Below, piece by piece: positions 1 through 8,700 of a stretch of DNA of 23,887 bases. Origin of the DNA: JBBQKG01 sp038326655. GTDB taxonomy: Bacteria; Actinomycetota; Thermoleophilia; Solirubrobacterales; JBBDJG01. Location of the stretch: assembly GCA_038326655.1 (NCBI GenBank), contig JBBQKG010000034.1, forward strand, positions 1-23,887, in the 5' to 3' direction. Below the pieces are notes generated by a model, which saw nothing but the letters and a program-made list of their open reading frames with translations, was not told the origin of the DNA and made no database searches. Position numbers and translations under genes: made by a program. How positions within the stretch are numbered: the first letter of the stretch is position 1; every line of letters begins with the position of its first letter.

Positions 1-2
1 AC

Positions 3-1316
3 AAGGTCCACGGCCGCCAGAAGAAGGAGTCGGCCCGCACCTACGACGAGGCCCGTCGCATGAAGGCCGCCCGGCAGGCGGACATCTCCCGCGGCGAGTT
101 CCACGAGCAGACGCGCACACGCTTCCGCGACTACGCCGAGGAGTGGGTCGAGCGCTACCAGGGCCGCGGCAGCCACGGCTTCCGCGAGTCCACGCGCGAG
201 GACTACGAGCGCGACCTGCGCCGCTACGCGATCCCGTACCTCGACGAGAAGCTCGGGCGCCGGCTGTCTCAGATCACGCCGCGGGACGTCGCGACGTTCG
301 TCGCGTGGCTCTGCGACGAGCAGGCCCAGCTCCGCCGGGCCGAGCAGGAGGAGCGAGAGCGAGAAGCGGAGCGACTCCGCATCGAGCGCGAGACCGGCAA
401 GCGCCAGCGGCGCACGAAACGGCGCGCGCCGGTCGTGCGGCTGACCGACGCGAGCGTGCGGCGGATCGTGAGCCCGCTCCGCGCCTGCATGCGGACGGCG
501 GTCCAGGAGGGCCTGATCCGGACGAACCCAACCCGGGACCTGGCGCTGCCGCACCGGCCCCGCGTGGAGCTGGAGGAGGACGCTCAGAAGGCGCAGGCGC
601 TCACCCGCGAGCAGCTCGCAGCGTTCCTGGCGATCGTGCACCCTCAGGTGCGCCTGTTTTTCCGAGCGCTGGCCGAGACCGGCCTGCGCGTGTCGGAGGG
701 GGTCGCGCTGGAGTGGCGCCACGTGAAGCTCGACGGATCCCACCCGCATGTGAAGGTCCGCCAGGCGCGCGTCCGCGGCCGGCTCGGGCCTCCCAAGTCG
801 AAGTACGGCCGGCGCGACGTGCCCCTGTCGCCGGCACTCGTGTCCGCGCTCCGGGCGCACCGGGCCGGCATGGACGTCGACGAGCGCGCTCTCGTGTTCA
901 CGACCGGCACGGGCACGCCGCTGCGGCCCGAGAACGTGCGGAGCCGCTACCTGCGGCCGGCGGCCGAGGAGGCCGGTGCGCCCTGGGCGGGCTTCCACGC
1001 GTTCCGGCACACGTGCGCCTCGATGCTGTTCGAGCGTGGCGCGAACGCGGTCCAGGTGCAGCGGTGGCTCGGCCACCACTCGCCGGCCTTCACGCTCGCG
1101 ACCTACGTGCACCTGCTCACCGACGAGCTCGACCAGCCGCTCGATCTCGCCGTCGAGCTCGCCCCGAAAGGGGCAACCCCGGTGGCAACCCACCCCACGG
1201 GACCCCACGGGAATGACAACCCCGAGAGCCCTGCCACCGGTGCCGACGATCCCGCCTTGGGAGCGGAAAACAGCAACCCGCTCGACTCAGCCGGAATCGC
1301 GCAGGCGCGCTTTTAA
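3..1316 (+). CDS. Tyrosine recombinase / phage-type integrase (5' end outside window)
   Basis: Site-specific recombinase that would integrate and excise the element lying to the left. The frame is open from the window edge, and the residues before the first internal ATG (position 60) read like the end of an integrase arm-binding domain, so the gene starts upstream. Numbering from that ATG, residues 20-160 form the core-binding domain, with a highly charged stretch at about 91-122. The catalytic domain carries the full set: R210 (TGLRVSE), a lysine at 246 or 248 (KSKYGRRDVPL), H313 and R316 (HAFRH), H339 (LGHH) and the nucleophile Y349 (TYVHL). A disordered tail of about 70 residues follows. 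The stop codon TAA (1314-1316) lies inside the anticodon loop of the adjacent tRNA-Lys fragment. The family assignment is secure; the element it mobilises is outside the window. Confidence 0.95.
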   Translation, partial: KVHGRQKKESARTYDEARRMKAARQADISRGEFHEQTRTRFRDYAEEWVERYQGRGSHGFRESTREDYERDLRRYAIPYLDEKLGRRLSQITPRDVATFVAWLCDEQAQLRRAEQEEREREAERLRIERETGKRQRRTKRRAPVVRLTDASVRRIVSPLRACMRTAVQEGLIRTNPTRDLALPHRPRVELEEDAQKAQALTREQLAAFLAIVHPQVRLFFRALAETGLRVSEGVALEWRHVKLDGSHPHVKVRQARVRGRLGPPKSKYGRRDVPLSPALVSALRAHRAGMDVDERALVFTTGTGTPLRPENVRSRYLRPAAEEAGAPWAGFHAFRHTCASMLFERGANAVQVQRWLGHHSPAFTLATYVHLLTDELDQPLDLAVELAPKGATPVATHPTGPHGNDNPESPATGADDPALGAENSNPLDSAGIAQARF

Positions 1317-1351
1317 TCCGGGAGTCGTCGGTTCGAACCCGACCGGGCGCA
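1310..1351 (+). other. Attachment site: 3' half of tRNA-Lys(TTT)
   Basis: These 42 nt fold as the 3' half of a tRNA. They comprise anticodon loop CTTTTAA (1310-1316, anticodon TTT), the 3' anticodon stem (1317-1321), a five-base variable loop, a perfect T stem and loop (1327-1343, GTCGG/CCGAC around TTCGAAC), the 3' acceptor strand CGGGCGC (1344-1350) and discriminator A. The bases before 1310 do not pair with the anticodon stem, so there is no 5' half. This is the expected att core left when an element integrates at the anticodon loop of tRNA-Lys. The intact tRNA-Lys should lie at the far end of the element, left of the window. DNA to the right is chromosomal. Confidence 0.85.
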
Positions 1352-1370
1352 CTGCGGCTCTGTGTGATCT

Positions 1371-1715
1371 CCACTCCCGGGTCTCACGGTCGGCACGCCT
1401 GACTTCAACTCGCAAAATGCGAGCGCGATCGGGTCCTTGCGGGTGACGGTCTTCTGCAACGATGGCGGTGCCGGCGAGCCGGCCCCGTGCTCGACGGCGC
1501 CGGGTGCGGCGGGGCGCTCGCCGATTACACCGGCAGCCTGCTGGTGAGATCCCGAGCGTGCGGATCACCGACAAGAACAGCGTCGGGTTCGGCAGCGCCA
1601 CGGTCCAAGACCTCGCGCTTCGGTTCCCGGTCACCTGCACGACACCGTGTTCGCATGGTCGGGGTGTTCTTTCCCTGAAAGGCGCCGAGCGGCCGCGCTC
1701 TGGACGGACGTAGCT
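1371..1715 (+). pseudogene. Decayed copy of the secreted six-cysteine protein family
   Basis: Three consecutive frames carry pieces of the protein encoded twice just downstream. The first piece reads LTVGTPDFNSQNASAIGSL from 1383 and matches the LTVGT(H/P)DANG region of both neighbours. It continues with the cysteine segment, VFCNDGG to PCSTAPG. The frame shifts near 1505-1515 (ALADYTGSLLV, matching PDYSGQLQSNA) and again near 1555 (VRITDKNSVGFGSATVQDL, then FPVTCTTPC, matching TVQDIPFPVSYFC). A weak third piece, FPERRRAAALW, follows around 1670-1700. There is no start codon, signal peptide or intact frame. It is a truncated third member of the tandem family beside the tRNA-Lys att site. The rest of the 1352-1794 gap holds only the promoter listed next. 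Confidence 0.75.
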
Positions 1716-1730
1716 CGGCCGGCGGTAGGC

Positions 1731-1758
1731 TTGCGAGATCGACGGCAAGGGGTACGAT
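1731..1758 (+). promoter_or_regulatory. Sigma-70-like promoter for the secreted tandem pair
   Basis: TTGCGA (1731-1736) and TACGAT (1753-1758) are separated by 16 nt, about 37 nt before the ATG at 1795. A GGGAGG ribosome binding site follows just before that ATG. This is the only sigma-70-like arrangement I found upstream of the pair. Confidence 0.4.
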
Positions 1759-1794
1759 CCCTGGAGGGAGTCACGCCGGACAAGGGAGGATGGG

Positions 1795-2526
1795 ATGACT
1801 GCCGCCAGGAGACGATCGCTGCCCGTCCTGTGTCTTGCTATGGGATCGATGGGGCTGTTGATCGTGCCGCAGCTCGCGGGCGCAACGCACGTGCGGCCGG
1901 CGGGAGCGACTCCCTTCAGAGCCTCGTTCGTGACCGCGTACAAGCCATGTGCGGCACCGAACAGGTCGCACGGTGCGCCGCTGTCGTTCCCATCCTGTGG
2001 GGCGCCGGCGCAGGCGTCGAGCTTCCTCACGGTCGGCACGCACGACGCTAACGGCGCCGATGCACAGTCGATCGGCTACATCCTGGTGCGGGTGAAGACG
2101 ACCTCGCCGGAAGACGTGCTGATCACGTCGTCGATCTCGGACGTGCGTTGCAAGCCGGGCACGAACGCGAGCGTGTGCAACTCGCCGAACGCGGCCGACG
2201 GCCCCGACTACTCGGGCCAGTTGCAGAGCAACGCGACGCTCCGCCTCAGCGACCACTACAACGGCCCGAACCTCGACGAGGCCGCCACCGTCCAGGACAT
2301 CCCGTTCCCGGTGAGCTACTTCTGCTCGAACACCTCCGATACCTCGACCGGCGGCTTCTGCACCATCAACACGACGGTATCGGCTCAGATACCGCCCTAC
2401 TCGTTCGACGGGAAGCGCTCAGTCGTAGGGCTCGGCCAATTCGAGGTCAGCGACGGCGGGGCGGACGGGAACGTCGGCACCGCCGACAACACCGCCTTTC
2501 TACGCCAGGGGGTCTTCGTCCCATAG
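1795..2526 (+). CDS. Secreted six-cysteine protein of unknown function, copy 1
   Basis: A 243-aa exported protein. The signal peptide covers about residues 1-30 (arginine-rich start, hydrophobic core LCLAMGSMGLLIVPQLAGA, cut before THVRP). The mature part is a beta-rich sequence with three cysteine pairs in order: C44/C61 (KPCAAPN, FPSCG), DVRCKPGTNASVCNS and YFCSNTSDTSTGGFC. It ends DNTAFLRQGVFVP. I recognise similar uncharacterised secreted proteins from Thermoleophilia but no domain of known function. The ATG at 1795 has a good ribosome binding site (AGGGAGG) 5-6 nt away. The gene lies 11 nt before a paralogue and the two probably form one transcript. An extracellular structural or binding role is an inference. 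Confidence 0.85.
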   Translation: MTAARRRSLPVLCLAMGSMGLLIVPQLAGATHVRPAGATPFRASFVTAYKPCAAPNRSHGAPLSFPSCGAPAQASSFLTVGTHDANGADAQSIGYILVRVKTTSPEDVLITSSISDVRCKPGTNASVCNSPNAADGPDYSGQLQSNATLRLSDHYNGPNLDEAATVQDIPFPVSYFCSNTSDTSTGGFCTINTTVSAQIPPYSFDGKRSVVGLGQFEVSDGGADGNVGTADNTAFLRQGVFVP

Positions 2527-2537
2527 GATCGACGCTC

Positions 2538-3278
2538 GTGTCCGTCAAGGCCAAGACGCTGCTGGTGCTCGCGTTCTGTGCAATCTGTCTGATGGGCATC
2601 GCACAGGCGGCGAGCGCGACCCATCCACGGCCCAAGGGCGCCACGCCCTTGAGGGCCTCGGTCGTGCCGGCCTACAAGGCCTGTGCCACGCCGAACCGCA
2701 CGCACGGTGCGCCTTTGGCGTTCCCGTCCTGCAACCCGCCCGCCCAGGCGTCGGACTTCCTGACGGTCGGCACGCCAGACGCCAACGGCGTCGCGGCGGC
2801 CAACTCCGTCGGGTTCATCCGCCTGGATGCCAAGGTCGGGGTCCCCGGTCCGCCCGACGACTCGGACATTCTCGTGAGGGCCAGCATCTCGGACGTCCGG
2901 TGCAAGCCGGCGACATCCGCGTCGGTCTGCTCGAGCGCCAATGCCGCGGACGGTCCCGACTACTCGGGCGAGCTGCAGGGCAACGCGACGATCCGCGTGA
3001 CGGACCACTACAACGGCCCCAGCCTGACCGAGGCCGCGACCGTGCAGGACATCCCGCTGCCGGTGAACGCCACGTGCACCATCACCGCGGATACCGGTAC
3101 CGGCGGGCTCTGCACCATCAACACCTCCGCCAACGCGGTCGCGCTGGGCGCGGTGAAGGACGGTGAGCGGGCGCTCGTCGAAGTGGCTCAGATTCGGATC
3201 GACGACGGTGGCGCCGACGGCCAGGTGTCGACCGCCGACAACACGATCTTCGCCAGGCAGGGAATCTTCGTCCCTTAG
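2538..3278 (+). CDS. Secreted six-cysteine protein of unknown function, copy 2
   Basis: A 246-aa paralogue of the preceding gene, alignable along its whole length. Shared landmarks are ATHPRPKGATPLRAS, LTVGTPDANG, ISDVRCKP, NAADGPDYSGELQGNA, TVQDIPLPV and the end DNTIFARQGIFVP. The six cysteines are conserved. GTG at 2538 is chosen because it follows the stop of copy 1 by 11 nt, has AGGA upstream (2526-2529), and gives a signal peptide directly (hydrophobic TLLVLAFCAICLMGIAQAASA). The open frame extends further upstream but only as a shadow of copy 1. A short GC hairpin (3287-3301) follows the stop. Function is unknown. Confidence 0.85.
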   Translation: MSVKAKTLLVLAFCAICLMGIAQAASATHPRPKGATPLRASVVPAYKACATPNRTHGAPLAFPSCNPPAQASDFLTVGTPDANGVAAANSVGFIRLDAKVGVPGPPDDSDILVRASISDVRCKPATSASVCSSANAADGPDYSGELQGNATIRVTDHYNGPSLTEAATVQDIPLPVNATCTITADTGTGGLCTINTSANAVALGAVKDGERALVEVAQIRIDDGGADGQVSTADNTIFARQGIFVP

Positions 3279-3345
3279 GACGGTCCGCCGGGCGACCCGG
3301 CGCCTGCGGAATACTTCCGGGCATGTCGGCCGATCGCCATGCCGC

Positions 3346-4509
3346 GTGAACAACGAGCAGTTCCTCGCGTCGCTCTCGTTCGAGTTTCTCGAGCCGGCCA
3401 CCGCCCGAGGCGGCGAGCGCCGCTTCTCGCTCGCCCGCGAGGGCCGGCCGCCGGCGCGCCTGCTCGAACTGCCGCATGCGCCGGTCGACGCCCTGAACAC
3501 ACGGTTGCCGGCTGAGAGCGAGGACGCGCGGGCGGCGCTGCGTGAGCTTTGCGAGATCCCGAGGATGTCGACCTTCGCGATCGCGGCGCTGATCGATCAC
3601 GCTGTGCGGGGCATGCCGAAGGGCCATGCGTTTCTGAATGTCGGCGTGTGGGCCGGCTTCACGTTCCTGGCGGGGGTCCGGCGCAATCCGGAGCGCCGCT
3701 GCCTCGGCGTGGACGACTTCTCGGGCTTCGGCGGCCCCCGGGAGAGCTTTAGGGCGCGATTCGAAAAGCTGCGCTCGGACCAGCACAGCTTCTTCGAGAT
3801 GGACTACCTGCGGTACTTCGAGGAAATCCACCGGGAGCCGCTCGGCGTCTACATGTACGACGGCGACCACGCCTACGAGCACCAGCTCGAGGGTCTGCGG
3901 GTTGCGGAGCCGTTTTTCGCTTCCGGCTGTCTCGTGCTCGTGGACGACACAAACCGGGACGAGCCCCATCGCGCGACGCTCGACTTCGTCGCGCGAAGCG
4001 ATCGTGAATACCGGATGTTGCTCGACTGCCAGACGGCCGACTCGGCGCATCCCACGTTTTGGGACGGGCTGATCGTGCTCGAGGCCACTGGTAACCCTGG
4101 CCAGAGCGCTCAGCCGAGCCCGGATCCGAGTCCGGAACAGGCAGCCGCGCCCGCGTCGATCCCGATCGCACCGGACGCGACCGCGGTTTCGCCCGGCTCC
4201 GAGCCCTTCGTCAGCATCGTGCTCGTGGATGACGGCGACGCTGCCGGCACGGACGCTGCGCTCGAAGCCGCGCACGCGCAAACCTGGCCGAACTGCGAGG
4301 TGCTGGTGACAAAGCGTGACGGGATCCGCGGTGCGATCGACGCCACGAACGGTGACTACGTGGCCTTTGCCGACGCCGCACGCCCGTTGCGCGAGACCGC
4401 GGTCCACATGGGGCTGGCACTACCCAATCATGTTCAGTTCTTCCGCAGCCTGGGTGACGCCCGCTACCGCGAGCGCGAAGATTCGCTGCCGGCCCTCGGG
4501 CGCCGGTGA
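3346..4509 (+). CDS. SAM-dependent methyltransferase fused to a shortened GT2-like domain
   Basis: A 387-aa protein in two parts. Residues about 65-240 resemble class I methyltransferases of the Methyltransf_24 group, with the SAM-binding loop FLNVGVWAG (96-104), an acidic end of strand 2 (GVDDFSG), YDGDHAYE (171-178) and LVDDTN (198-203). A Pro/Ala/Ser linker (241-275) leads to about 110 residues that look like the start of a family 2 glycosyltransferase: VSIVLVDDG, QTWPNCEVLV and NGDYVAFADAARPL. The usual DxD and the rest of the GT2 fold are missing, so this part may not be catalytic. GTG 3346 is the only suitable start after the upstream gene, and its ribosome binding site is weak. The stop overlaps the next start (GTGA), so the two genes are translationally coupled. 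The substrate is unknown; a sugar or glycan is an inference from the neighbours. Confidence 0.75.
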   Translation: MNNEQFLASLSFEFLEPATARGGERRFSLAREGRPPARLLELPHAPVDALNTRLPAESEDARAALRELCEIPRMSTFAIAALIDHAVRGMPKGHAFLNVGVWAGFTFLAGVRRNPERRCLGVDDFSGFGGPRESFRARFEKLRSDQHSFFEMDYLRYFEEIHREPLGVYMYDGDHAYEHQLEGLRVAEPFFASGCLVLVDDTNRDEPHRATLDFVARSDREYRMLLDCQTADSAHPTFWDGLIVLEATGNPGQSAQPSPDPSPEQAAAPASIPIAPDATAVSPGSEPFVSIVLVDDGDAAGTDAALEAAHAQTWPNCEVLVTKRDGIRGAIDATNGDYVAFADAARPLRETAVHMGLALPNHVQFFRSLGDARYREREDSLPALGRR

Positions 4510-5318
4510 GCGCATACCTGTCGATCGTCGCGATCTATCGCGACGAAGCGGTCTATCTCGCGGAATGGCTCGAGTTCCACCGGTTGGTCGGCGTCGACCG
4601 TTTCTTTCTCTACGACAACTTCAGCGTGGACGACCACCGGGAGGTGCTCGCTCCGTACGTGGAGGAGGGAATCGTGGCGCTCCACGACTGGCCGGTCTTT
4701 CCCGGGCAGGTGCCGGCCTACAACGACGCGCTGAAGCGCCACGGTGGCGAGTCACGCTGGATCGCGTTCATCGACATCGACGAGTTCCTCTTCTCGCCGA
4801 CCGGCCGGCCGCTGCCCGAGGTGCTCGCCGAATACGAGCAGTGGCCAGGCGTGCTCGCGAACTGGGCGATGTTCGGCTCGTCCGGGCACATGACGAAGCC
4901 TCCCGGCCTCGTGACGGAGAACTACCTCCGCCGGTCCGACGACGAGGACGCGAGACGCATGGCCAAGAGCATCGTCGACCCCTCACGGGTCGAGCGCTGC
5001 GGAGACCCCCACTTCTTTCTCTACAAGGAGGGGTCGGCTGTCGACGAGCTCGGCGCACCCGTCCCGTACGGCCGGACGAAGCCGGCGACGTGGGAGAAGC
5101 TGCGGCTGAACCACTACTGGACGCGCTCGCTCGAGGAAGCACGGCGCAAGCTCTCACGACGCCGGCCGACCACGGGCGCGATCCGCAAGGCGGCGCTCCG
5201 CCGCCTGGAGGAGTCCGACCAGTCGCTCAACGCTGTCCCGGACGAGACGATCTTGCCGTACCTGCCCGAGCTGCGCCGGAGGCTGGCGGCGCGGGCTCAG
5301 CCCGAGTCGTCGAACTGA
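4506..5318 (+). CDS. Glycosyltransferase family 92-type (GT-A fold) protein
   Basis: A 270-aa cytoplasmic protein whose landmarks fit Glyco_transf_92 and related GT2-like enzymes. These are YLSIVAIYRDEAVYLAEWLE at the N-terminus, then FFLYDNFSVDDH, the nucleotide-sugar/metal motif FIDIDEFLF (D90, D92, E93), and RLNHYWTRSLEE near the C-terminus. It probably transfers a hexose to a surface glycan or lipid-linked acceptor; the sugar cannot be told from sequence. The GTG start overlaps the stop of the methyltransferase fusion by 4 nt. Its 3' end overlaps the convergent proline-rich gene by 22 nt. Confidence 0.8.
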   Translation: MSAYLSIVAIYRDEAVYLAEWLEFHRLVGVDRFFLYDNFSVDDHREVLAPYVEEGIVALHDWPVFPGQVPAYNDALKRHGGESRWIAFIDIDEFLFSPTGRPLPEVLAEYEQWPGVLANWAMFGSSGHMTKPPGLVTENYLRRSDDEDARRMAKSIVDPSRVERCGDPHFFLYKEGSAVDELGAPVPYGRTKPATWEKLRLNHYWTRSLEEARRKLSRRRPTTGAIRKAALRRLEESDQSLNAVPDETILPYLPELRRRLAARAQPESSN

Positions 5319-5776
5319 AGCGAGCCGCCGCTCGGCTTCGGCGCCGGCTTGGGCTTCGGCGCCGGCCGGCGGATCACCGGCGCGGGACGCTGGATCACCG
5401 GGGCAGGCTTCCGGACGACCGGCGCTGGACGGGAGACCGGATGGAGCGCCGGCGTCGGAGCCGGCGCTCGCGCAACCGCGATCCGCGGCGCGGCGACCGC
5501 GTGATGGACGCGGTGGTGCCGGCGCGTGCGATGGTGGACAGCCGGCTTCGGCGCCGGCTTCGTCTGGCTCACGGGCTTGAAGACTCGTGTGGTCAGGACG
5601 CGCGAGGAGGCATCGGCGAGCTCCTGCTTCGTCTTGAGCACGGCGGGCGGGCCGGCCGCGCCACCGGGCGCCGAGTTGATCAGAACCGCGACGCCGAGAC
5701 CGGCAAGCGCGGCGATCGCAAGGGTGATCGCGTACTCGCGGAGCCCGTACTGCCTGAGCAGGATCAGGAGGGGCAT
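5297..5776 (-). CDS. Membrane-anchored proline/alanine-rich protein
   Basis: A 159-aa protein with one hydrophobic helix near the N-terminus (ITLAIAALAGLGVAVLI, residues about 17-33), followed by a long basic tail rich in Pro, Ala, Lys, Arg and His. The tail has repeated units such as RPAPVV, RKPAPVI, QRPAPVI and RRPAPK, and the protein ends SLQFDDSG. This composition suggests a single-pass protein whose tail crosses the cell wall. ATG 5776 overlaps the end of the PKD gene by 13 nt, implying coupled translation; GTG 5812 is an alternative start. Neither has a clear ribosome binding site. I recognise no family. A role with the giant PKD protein, for example in anchoring or display, is an inference from the overlap. 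Confidence 0.7.
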   Translation of the reverse strand: MPLLILLRQYGLREYAITLAIAALAGLGVAVLINSAPGGAAGPPAVLKTKQELADASSRVLTTRVFKPVSQTKPAPKPAVHHRTRRHHRVHHAVAAPRIAVARAPAPTPALHPVSRPAPVVRKPAPVIQRPAPVIRRPAPKPKPAPKPSGGSLQFDDSG

Positions 5777-8700
5777 TGGACCGGCTTGGTCGGCGCAGTC
5801 GGCATGAGGCACCGATCGATGCGGGCGGGCGGGCGGCCCTTACGGATCTGGAACTGGACGTACTTCCCGATCGTGCCCGGCTTCGTCACGAAGATCGTGA
5901 TCGATACGCCTTTCTTCAGCACGCGCTTCTCGAGCTGCTTGATCCGCAGCGAGGAGGACGCGTGCACCTTCCCGTTGCCGGCGTCGCCGTTGCCCGCGGA
6001 CCGCGCGGTCAGCCGGAACGGGCAGCTGCGGCCCTTGCACATCACGACCACGCGAGCGCCGGTCGGTGCGTCGACCGCAAAGAGGCGCAGCCGCGTTCCG
6101 CCCTTGCTGATCCGTCCTGCCAGGCGAACCACCGGGAATGGCGTCAGCAGGCTGTAGGCCGGGCCGCTCGTGCCGAGTTGCGCGGGCGTCGCGAGTGCCG
6201 GCGGCGGCGGGGGCTGCACCACTACCGTCTGCGCTTTGGCGTCGGTGAGATCCTCGCTGTCGACCACCTTGAGGCCAACCGTGTAGCTGCCGGCCGTCGC
6301 GATCGAGAACTTGACCTCGGGACCTTCGGCATCGTCGTACACGCCGTCGCCGTTCAGGTCCCACAGCCACCTGTCGAGCGCCGTGTCGGGGTCGATCGCG
6401 GTCGAGACGAGCGTGAAGGTCGATCCCGCCACGGGCGACTCGGGCAGCACCACGAAGGACGCCTTCGGAGGCTGGTTGCCGACCGCCACGACGTCCTCCG
6501 CGACGGCCTTGGCACCATCCTGGTCCTCGACCTGGAAGCGCACCGTGTAGGGGCCAGGCTTCTTGTAGGACTTCGTCAGCGTCGGGGTTGCTCCGTCGTC
6601 GAACGCGCCGTCGTTGTCAGAGTCCCAGCTGATCGCCTTGACACGTTTCTCGGGATCGTTGTACGTGGGCGTGAACGTGATCAGATCGCTGGTCTGCGGG
6701 TTCTTCGGTGAGTGGTCGAGCGAAGCCGTGGGCGGGCGGTTCGGGATTGTGATCGTGCCCGTCGCGACGTCGGAGATCGCGCTCGCGTCGATCACCCTCA
6801 GCTTGAAGGGATACGTGCCCGGGATCGTGTACTGCTTCTGAGCGGTCGCCCCGGTTGCCTCGAAGCTGCCGTTGTTGTCCAGGTCCCAGGCCGCCGTGAG
6901 CGGCAGGCCCTCGGGGTCCGTCGACGCCGAAGTGAAAGTCACCGGCCCATCCGTGGTCGGAGCCGCCGGCGAGGTCGTGAAGGCGGCGACCGGGGGCTGG
7001 TTCAAGGGCGTCAGCGTCTTCGTCGCGGTGTCGGTCGCGCCGTTGGCGTCGGTCACCCTCAGCTTGACCGTGTAGGTATTCGTGACGGGGAAGGCACGCT
7101 GAGCCGAAGCGCCCGTGCCGTCGTCGAACTGGCCGTCGTTGTCGAGATCCCAGGCGTAGCTTGCGATCGTGCCGTCGGGATCGGTCGAGGTCGAGGTGAA
7201 GGTGATCGGCTCGAGTGTCTTCGGCGCGGCCGGCGCGAACCCGAAGGACGCCACGGGCGGGCGGTTGACGACATCGACCGAGAGCGTCTTGACGTCGGTT
7301 GCGCCGTTGCTGTCCGTCACGCGGAGCTGGACCGCGTGGCTGCCGGGTGTCGCGAACGAGGCCTGCACGCTTGCGGCATTGCCGTTGTCGAACTGGCCGT
7401 TGTTGTCGGTGTCCCAGGCGTAGCTTGCGATCGAGCCGTCGGGGTCGGTCGAGGTCGACGTGAAGGTCACCTGGTCGGCGGTCTTGGGCGCCGCCGGCGT
7501 GAACCCGAAGGACGCGACGGGGGGCCGGTTGGCGACCGGCACGTCGACGCTCTGCGTCGTGGTGCCGCCACTGTTGTCGGTCACGCGCAGCTTGACGGTG
7601 TAGGTGCCGGGCGTGGCGAAGGCCTTGGTTGCGGAAGCGGCCGTGCCATCGTCGAACTGGCCGTCGTTGTCGGTGTCCCAGGCGTAGCTTGCGACCGTGC
7701 CGTCGGGGTCGGTCGAGGTCGACGTGAAGGTGATCTGCTCGGCGGTCTTGGGCGCCGCCGGTGTGAACCCGAAGGACGCGACGGGGGGCCGGTTGGCGAC
7801 CGGCACGTCGACGCTCTGCGTCGTGGTGCCGCCACTGTTGTCGGTCACCCTGAGCTTGACTGTCTTCGCGCCCGGGGTGGCGAAGCTGGCCTGCGCCGAA
7901 GCGGCCGTGCCATCGTCGAACTGGCCGTCGTTGTCGAGGTCCCAGGCGTAGCTTGCGATCGAGCCGTCGGGGTCGGTCGAGGTCGACGTGAAGGTGATCT
8001 GCTCGGCGGTCTTGGGCGCCGCAGGCGACACCGTGAACGACGCGGCCGGTGGCCGGTTCGCGATCTGCACCGTGCCCGAGGCGATGCTCAAGGCGCCGTT
8101 GTTGTCCACCGCCAGCACCCTCACGGTGTGGGGGCCCGGCAGCGCGAAGGAGGCCTGGGCCTGGCTGCCGGCGCCGTCGTTGAAGTTGCCGTCGTTGTCG
8201 AAGTCCCAGGCGACGCTGGCGATCGTGCCGTCCGGGTCCGTGGAAGTCGATGTGAAGGTGACCTGGTCGCCCGTCTTCGGCGACCCGGGCGAGCTCGTAA
8301 ACGATGCGCTCGGCGGCCGGTTGGCGACGTCGACCGTCAGGGTCGCTGTAGCGGTCGCGGCGCTGTTGTCGGTCACGCGCAGCTTGACGGTGTAGGTACC
8401 GGCGGTGGCGAAGGTCTTGGTTGCCGAAGCGCCCGTGCCGTCGTCGAACTGGCCGTCGTTGTCGAGGTCCCAGGCGTAGCCTGCGATCGAGCCGTCAGGG
8501 TCGGTCGAGGTCGATGTGAAGGTGACCTGATCTCCGGTCTTCGGGTTCTGCGGGGCGATCGAGAAACTCGCCGAGGGGCCGCGGTTTGCGACCTGAACCG
8601 TCACGGTCGCGGTGTCGGTCGCGCCATTGTTGTCTGTCACGCGCAGCTTGACCGGGTGCGACCCGGGCTTGGCGAAAGTCGCCTGCGTGCTCGCCGATGA

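Noticed and set aside
1287..2039. Minus-strand open frame containing VGFEPTTPGLK
   Set aside because: This is the usual false protein read through the reverse of a tRNA 3' end (here the tRNA-Lys fragment). It is antisense to the secreted gene and pseudogene and has no ribosome binding site.
2148..2537. N-terminal extension of secreted copy 2 reaching into copy 1
   Set aside because: It is low-complexity Arg/Pro shadow sequence of copy 1. The signal peptide sits at GTG 2538.
6712..8700. A 662-codon plus-strand frame made of repeated RGRREGD/VELAVVVEVPGVACDRAV units
   Set aside because: It is the mirror of the PKD repeats: its period is the same 264 bp, and high GC keeps the antisense frame open. 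The PKD strand has a signal peptide and recognisable domains.
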